A DNA stretch of 64,000 nt from Calocera cornea HHB12733 (Eukaryota; Basidiomycota; Dacrymycetes; Dacrymycetales; Dacrymycetaceae). The position numbers and the translations under genes are program-made. The notes beneath the pieces were generated by a model. That model saw only the letters and a list, made by a program, of their open reading frames with translations. It did no database searches and was not told where the DNA came from. Shown one piece after another: positions 59,210 through 64,000 of this stretch (position 1 is its first letter; each line of letters begins with the position of its first letter). The DNA is taken from positions 62,001-126,000 of the forward strand of contig KV423980.1 of the NCBI GenBank assembly GCA_001632435.1, read 5' to 3'.

Positions 59210-59668
59210 ATTACTGAACCACAGGCCTCTTCCTCCGTCTTATTCACTTCTCTCACCTCGGACTGTCGCTTGTATTCGTTTTCACACTGTTCGGAAGGTC
59301 TCATCCATCACAAATAAGTATCCCTTGGGAAACTGCGGTCGTCGTGCCTCGGACGTCGAGAGGCAAATGGTTCCTCACAGGGAGGCATATCGGGCTTCTA
59401 AAGAAGCCCGCAACGCCGGGCAGGGCATGAAAAACGTGGGTACAGAAAAGATAGCTGAACGTCAAACAACCACTAGTTGCTTGGTAGTCAGGTTCATTAG
59501 CTGTTGCCGCCAAGCAACCTTCAATAGGGCCCTGCGGGGGATGGAGCGATGCACGCGTCGCGCGGGGCGTGGGATGCGACGGTCGTATAACTACTACCGC
59601 CGGCTTGACAACGAACGACGATCTCCTTCGTGATACGACGACATCACTCTATTCCGCGTCAGAACATC
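59210..59668. promoter_or_regulatory. Spacer with ACGCGT box before a dead F-box gene
   Basis: 459 bp. ACGCGT occupies 59553-59558, 111 bp before the start codon of the F-box pseudogene, inside a GACGCG-like GC-rich patch. Confidence 0.4.
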
Positions 59669-61267
59669 ATGTGCCGTATCTGGAATATACCTGAGATAGC
59701 CAATATGATTGTTCGGCTTGTACCGGAAAGCTTACTACCGAGTGTCGCCGATCGTGACGAGGATGGTTCAATCTGGCAGCCCCTATTCTCTGGAAGGAGG
59801 TTAGTGATTGCACGAATATGGGGGCGTTGTTCGAAATTCTATTTGATGGAATAGATCCTCGAGAAGAGCCCGTAAGCGAACACCATTACTTGAAACAGAG
59901 ACCATCCACTGATGTTGATCAAGGCGATCACCGAGGATCGCTACCCCCGGTTCTGTCTATACTCTGCCTTTGCCAGATCTGCGACGCTGGCCGGCGAGTT
60001 GGAGGACGACGATCTCTTTCGAGAACAGATCAAGTTCGCATCTCAACCTTTCTCCGACAAGGTCGAAGTGTGGTTTCCAAGGCTTCGTTCTCTCTGGACT
60101 TACTGGAACTATCCGTATACCATCTCGCTGGCAGCAGGTTTCTTGGTACCTTCTCTGGATTGTCTTTTCCTGCGCGCTCCGGAACAAGATCCTGCGCGAG
60201 TTTGCCCTTTCTCAATGGATCACTTCTTTCGGAAGGCTGAGAAGGCCAACATCCATTGCGACATCCTTTATATCACTGGCTTCCACGAAATTCATACTCA
60301 CTTCCAAGACTCGCTCTCCTCCTTCATTCGGTCTCAGAGAGACCTTGCGTTACTCCAGGTGTCGACCTCTCTGTTTTCTGGTCCGATAGAAAGCGCTATT
60401 ACTCAACTGCCGCGACTGAGGAAGCTCTCGTTGGAAATGGGTACAGCGGAGTATGAATTCCTGGATCATCCGATTTCTGCTGAACGCGAGACGAGCACAA
60501 TTACCACGCTGTCCCGACTTGGAATTCAAGCGACGCCTCCCGACGCAATCACCATTCTCAAGCGTGCTCATCGCTTCAAAAACAACCTTGCGGGTCTTAA
60601 CGTTGTGGTCGTCCCATGACACCTCGAGCGCGAGGACAGTGTCTTCGAGACGCCATTACATTCAAATCACCTCAGAGAAATCATCTAGTCCATCTCGGAC
60701 CGTTTTCAAGGCCTAAACTCACTAAAGTTGAAGCTGGCAGCCGACGACTCCTTCGTGGTTGAGCCGTCGGCCTTTTCTACACTCTCACACTGCAGGTGCA
60801 TCGAACACTTCTCGTTGCGGTCGATTGGACGAAGGGTAGATAAAAATTTTCCAGAGCTCTCACTCTCTTTTCTATCAAGTTGGGCTTCACTCCATTCACT
60901 CGCTCTCGGATCGGACTCGGATTTGAGCCCCTTTTCTGCCATCTTTGACGACCCAGTGATCCAGCTGAACCGAACACGTCCTGTGGTCTACTCCTGGAGC
61001 ACTCTCATCCTCCTTTCAACCCTATGTCCAAGTCTCACGAAGCTGTATATATACTCCCTCAATGGCTCCAAGGATATCCCCAAGATCGCAAGAAGCACAA
61101 ATCGTCGCCTATTCAGTTTTCAAATCGGGCCCGCACCACGCATAAACAATCTTTGTCGAATTGCCATATTCTTCCGCAAACTATGGCCCCGACTCAAGCT
61201 CTCCTTTGGTGGACACGGCGAGTCGTCATATGAGTGGACAACTATACGGGAGCTGCTTCGAGCATGA
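59669..61267 (+). pseudogene. F-box-like paralogue, dead
   Basis: Starts MCRIWNIPEIANMIVRLVPE at 59669. A frameshift before 59770 is needed to read LAAPILWKEVSDCTNMGALFEILFDG. Exon 2 (about 59930 on) is family-like from RYPRFCLYSAFA to LAGLNVVVVP, where a TGA (60617-60619) interrupts, then a TAG (near 60690). The remainder from KLAADDSFVVEPSAFSTL to FFRKLWPRLKLSFGG, ending at 61267, is open again. At least three lesions make it non-functional. It is more diverged from the other members than they are from each other. Confidence 0.78.
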
Positions 61268-61592
61268 CGACTTTAGACACTGGACGAATACGAATGGTAA
61301 GTACTACAGTCACCTCTGTCTGGCACAAAGACCGCTATCACACTGATAGAAAATACTAGGCGGGGTCCAGCTTAAATAAATTCGGATCCTTCATTGATAT
61401 AATGGTTTTGTGTATCATTGAGATGATTATTCAGTACTGTGTGTTGTTGTGACAGTATTAATGAAGCGGGTGGTGGTGTACACGGGGCATTGGCGGGTCC
61501 AGTCCACTGCTCACCAATTGACGCGTCGAAGGGTCCTCCCTTCTGGACCGCCGTGGTGCGGCCTCTCTCCGTCGCCACCACAGTCATTCGAG
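61268..61592. promoter_or_regulatory. Spacer and promoter of CSN5
   Basis: 325 bp, no gene and no obvious box recognised. Confidence 0.4.
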
Positions 61593-63082
61593 ATGGCGAG
61601 CTCGCATTCGCATACGGCGTTACAGACATTCTCTATAGAGAATGACATCCTAAACATACCCGCACAGCATGACCTGTACAAGTTCGATGCCGCGGAGAAC
61701 AGGAAGGTGCAGCAGGCTGAGCCGTGGGCAAAAGAGTGAGTACTCGCGTGCCCTTTTGCTGTTCGCCAGAACTGACTGGCTTGTACCACTATCTAGCCCG
61801 CACTTCTTCAAGTCTGTCAAGATATCCGCGATCGCTCTTATCAAGATGGTCATTCATGCCCGCTCTGGAGTACCGTGGGAGATTATGGGTATGATGCAGG
61901 GCAAGGTGATGGGTGACAGTCTCGTCATCCTGGATGCATTCGCGCTCCCCGTACAGGGGACCGAGACGAGGGTCAATGCGGCTGCCGAGGCGAACGAGTA
62001 CATGGTTCAGTATCAGGATGGTAGCAGACAGGTGTGTCCTGTGTCGTGTTGGATCTGAGATCGCTGCTGATGACTCCCGCCGCAGGCCGGGAGGAACGAG
62101 AACTTGATCGGATGGTACCACTCGCATCCAGGATATGGCTGCTGGCTCTCTGGGATCGACGTCGATACTCAGAACCAGAACCAAAAGTATCAGGATCCAT
62201 TTGTTGCTGTTGTTGTGAGTGCATACATGCGCCTAAGATGCCATCCGCACTGACGCCCTGGGTCAGGTCGACCCAAACCGCACCATCTCCGCTGGCAAGG
62301 TCGACATTGGAGCATTCCGTACGTACCCTGAAGTACGTCCTCTATCATCAGACCCAAGTATGTCGTCTAATCATTGTCGTTTGATAGGACTATAAACCGC
62401 CCTCATCCTCATCCTCCCAACAATATCAATCCATCCCGCTGAACAAGATCGAAGACTTCGGTGTTCACAGCGAGCGCTATTATCAGCTCCCGATCAGTAT
62501 CTTCAAGTCGCCACTGGATGATAAGCTACTGAACTTGTTGTGGAACAAGTACTGGGTTGGGACGCTATCGCAGTCGCCGCTGATCTCGGTGCGCCTCGCA
62601 TACATTGTGCCCTCCAATCTCATGCTGACCCGGAACCACAGAACCGCTCCTATGCTATCTCCCAGACTCTGGATCTTTCCGAGAAGCTACAGCGCATAGC
62701 TGGTTCCATGTCATCCCGTCAAGCACCGGCGATCGCCCTTCCTCCACGTTCCTCGTCCACTAGCACCTCAGCGCTCATGGCCAACCTAGCAGCCATGGGC
62801 GGACCCGGCACCGGCGCCGGCACCGGCAAGGAGAAGGAGAAGGAGCCTGAGAAGCCGAAAGCAGAGAAGGAGCGCAAGGTGGAGGAGACCCAGCTGGGCA
62901 AGGCCGTCCGGGACAGCAACAAGATCGCGTCGGAGGCGCAGCACGGGCTCATCGCCCAGGTGCTCAAGGACGTGCTGTTCTCTTCGAGGCCTGGAGAGGG
63001 CATCGAGAGCCAGACTGGCTCGGGCACAGGGGCGGTCGCGGCTGTGGAGCAGCAGATCGCTGCTGTTGCTGGACCGAGCTAA
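61593..63082 (+). CDS. CSN5: COP9 signalosome subunit 5, JAMM deneddylase (404 aa)
   Basis: Six exons: 61593-61735, 61797-62031, 62086-62214, 62267-62332, 62388-62588 and 62642-63082. The MPN+ domain contains [15 protein letters not shown], the catalytic Glu in EIMGMMQGK, and the zinc motif [16 protein letters not shown] (HxHx7Sx2D), all present, so the enzyme should be active. It removes NEDD8 from cullins in the nucleus and cytoplasm within the COP9 complex. The N-terminal start QTFSIENDI matches the family. The C-terminal part has an inserted low-complexity, Lys/Glu-rich stretch ([19 protein letters not shown]) before a helical end [21 protein letters not shown] second subunit, CSN3, lies about 51 kb away. 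Confidence 0.95.
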
Positions 63083-63373
63083 GATGACGCGGTAGCTGTA
63101 TGCAGGGGATGCACAGTTTGTAGATGTATGCGATACGATTTCATCATGTCTTTGCGAGCTGCCTCGACAGCTGGCCTCCGGATTAGGACCAGGCGCATAA
63201 TATGCATGATGGTCGACATCGCGTCAAATTGCAAGTTGAATCGCGGATTACAATAATACAGTGCATGCAGGTGTTGAGATGCAGTTAAATTGAGTCATTG
63301 CAGAGGAGATATGCCCATCTATATCGCGCATTGCATACATCCCATCGATAGGCAGATGCTGTTATCCATAATA

Positions 63374-63904
63374 TCAGAAGCTACAATGGGAGATGAAGTT
63401 CTGTACTCTCAGGTGAGTGGTAAGATCATGTCAGCAAGGCCAGGAGACACACCTCGAGATCAGTCCTCGTCGCGACACCCAGTACGAACTTGCACTCGCT
63501 ATCCGTCACGAGAGCAAACTCCTCGACACGCAGGAAGTCCTCCAGATCCTCCATAGGCGTGTCGGACGTGATGACGCGACACGGCTTCGATGTCGTCGGG
63601 AACCGGGTGGTGTAGTTTGCTGGCAGGCCATGGGTCAGAAACGCTTAGCGCCAGCAACTTGCGACGGTGCATCATATGGACCGCGACGTCCGGGTTGACC
63701 TAGCCCTGCCCTCACCCTCCTTCAACCTCCCGACGCTCACGTATCACAGCGCCCTTCTGCCCGCGTTCAGGATCGGGATCTGGGAGAAGTCGGGCTCGTA
63801 CGCTTCGGTGATGACGCTGCTGACGGGGGCGGTGGCGGGGAGGCAGCAGGCGGGCGGGAGCCGCAAGTCGTCCACGACGGTACAGCGGTACGTCTCCAGA
63901 TCAG
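63374..63904 (-). CDS. CBS-domain protein, 3' part, with an in-frame TGA
   Basis: Exons 63716-63904, 63453-63619 and 63374-63400; the 5' part lies beyond or at the right edge of the window. The text reads YRCTVVDDLRLPPACCLPATAPVSS-type CBS sequence, FSQIPILNAGRRAL, then a TGA (63744-63746) where paralogues elsewhere have Gly before YVSVGRLKE. After the intron it continues YTTRFPTTSKPCRV, MEDLEDFLRVEEFALVTDS, FVLGVATRTDLE and ends NFISHCSF. CBS pairs bind adenosyl nucleotides and regulate partner proteins. Splicing is otherwise clean, so the TGA is either a recent nonsense mutation or a base error. The upstream acceptor at 63904 is uncertain. Confidence 0.65.
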
Positions 63905-64000
63905 CTGATCGATGTCGTGTGCCGTATCCCGTATACCGCCGAGCCTAATTGCAGCCGCCGAGGGACGCAAGGCAGGAGGAGGCGCGGAAGTTAGGGGTGA

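Overview
The window is nuclear DNA of a basidiomycete fungus. Genes are intron-rich, with short introns of about 40-90 nt, GTNNGT donors and CTNAC-like branch points. The families present (PLAC8 proteins, Plavaka transposase, DUF6532, a 7-TM receptor-like protein, ATP-citrate lyase as one fused polypeptide) suggest an Agaricomycete, perhaps a polypore; the species is inferred, not seen. All gene models below were built by hand from splice signals and reading frames.

Layout. 1-5.0 kb: a tandemly duplicated F-box-like gene, one copy intact and one decayed. 5.4-17.3 kb: conserved housekeeping genes SOM1-like, S-adenosylhomocysteinase, COP9 signalosome subunit 3, a short-chain dehydrogenase and ATP-citrate lyase. 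17.7-23.4 kb: three F-box-like/leucine-rich genes in tandem (one frameshifted, one intact, one lacking its 3' end). 23.35-36.57 kb: a foreign-looking block marked by 17 copies of a 12-bp DNA motif (TTCGATTTGGGG or TTCGATTTGAGG) that I did not find elsewhere in the window. It carries an intact Plavaka-type transposase, a DUF6532 gene, an APH-fold kinase, a 159-aa protein and two unrecognised proteins of 296 and 1025 aa. Broken F-box paralogues abut both ends. 36.6-45.3 kb: a 7-TM protein, more F-box genes and remnants, and a decayed piece of DCP1. 45.8-53.5 kb: conserved genes DCP1, PLAC8, TRM44-like and glucose-6-phosphate isomerase. 53.5-63.97 kb: a hairpin-rich spacer, a second DCP1 remnant, an F-box gene, a second PLAC8 gene, a dead F-box gene, COP9 signalosome subunit 5 and the 3' part of a CBS-domain gene.

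Themes. (1) A fast birth-and-death F-box-like family: four intact genes and seven broken copies or fragments, several sharing ACGCG/ACGCGT boxes about 65-135 bp before the start codon. It lies between CSN3 and CSN5, subunits of the complex that deneddylates cullin ligases, the usual partners of F-box proteins. (2) DCP1 has one intact gene and two decayed partial copies. (3) The motif-tagged block looks like a mobile element or nested set of elements and is the most interesting candidate for an undescribed system.
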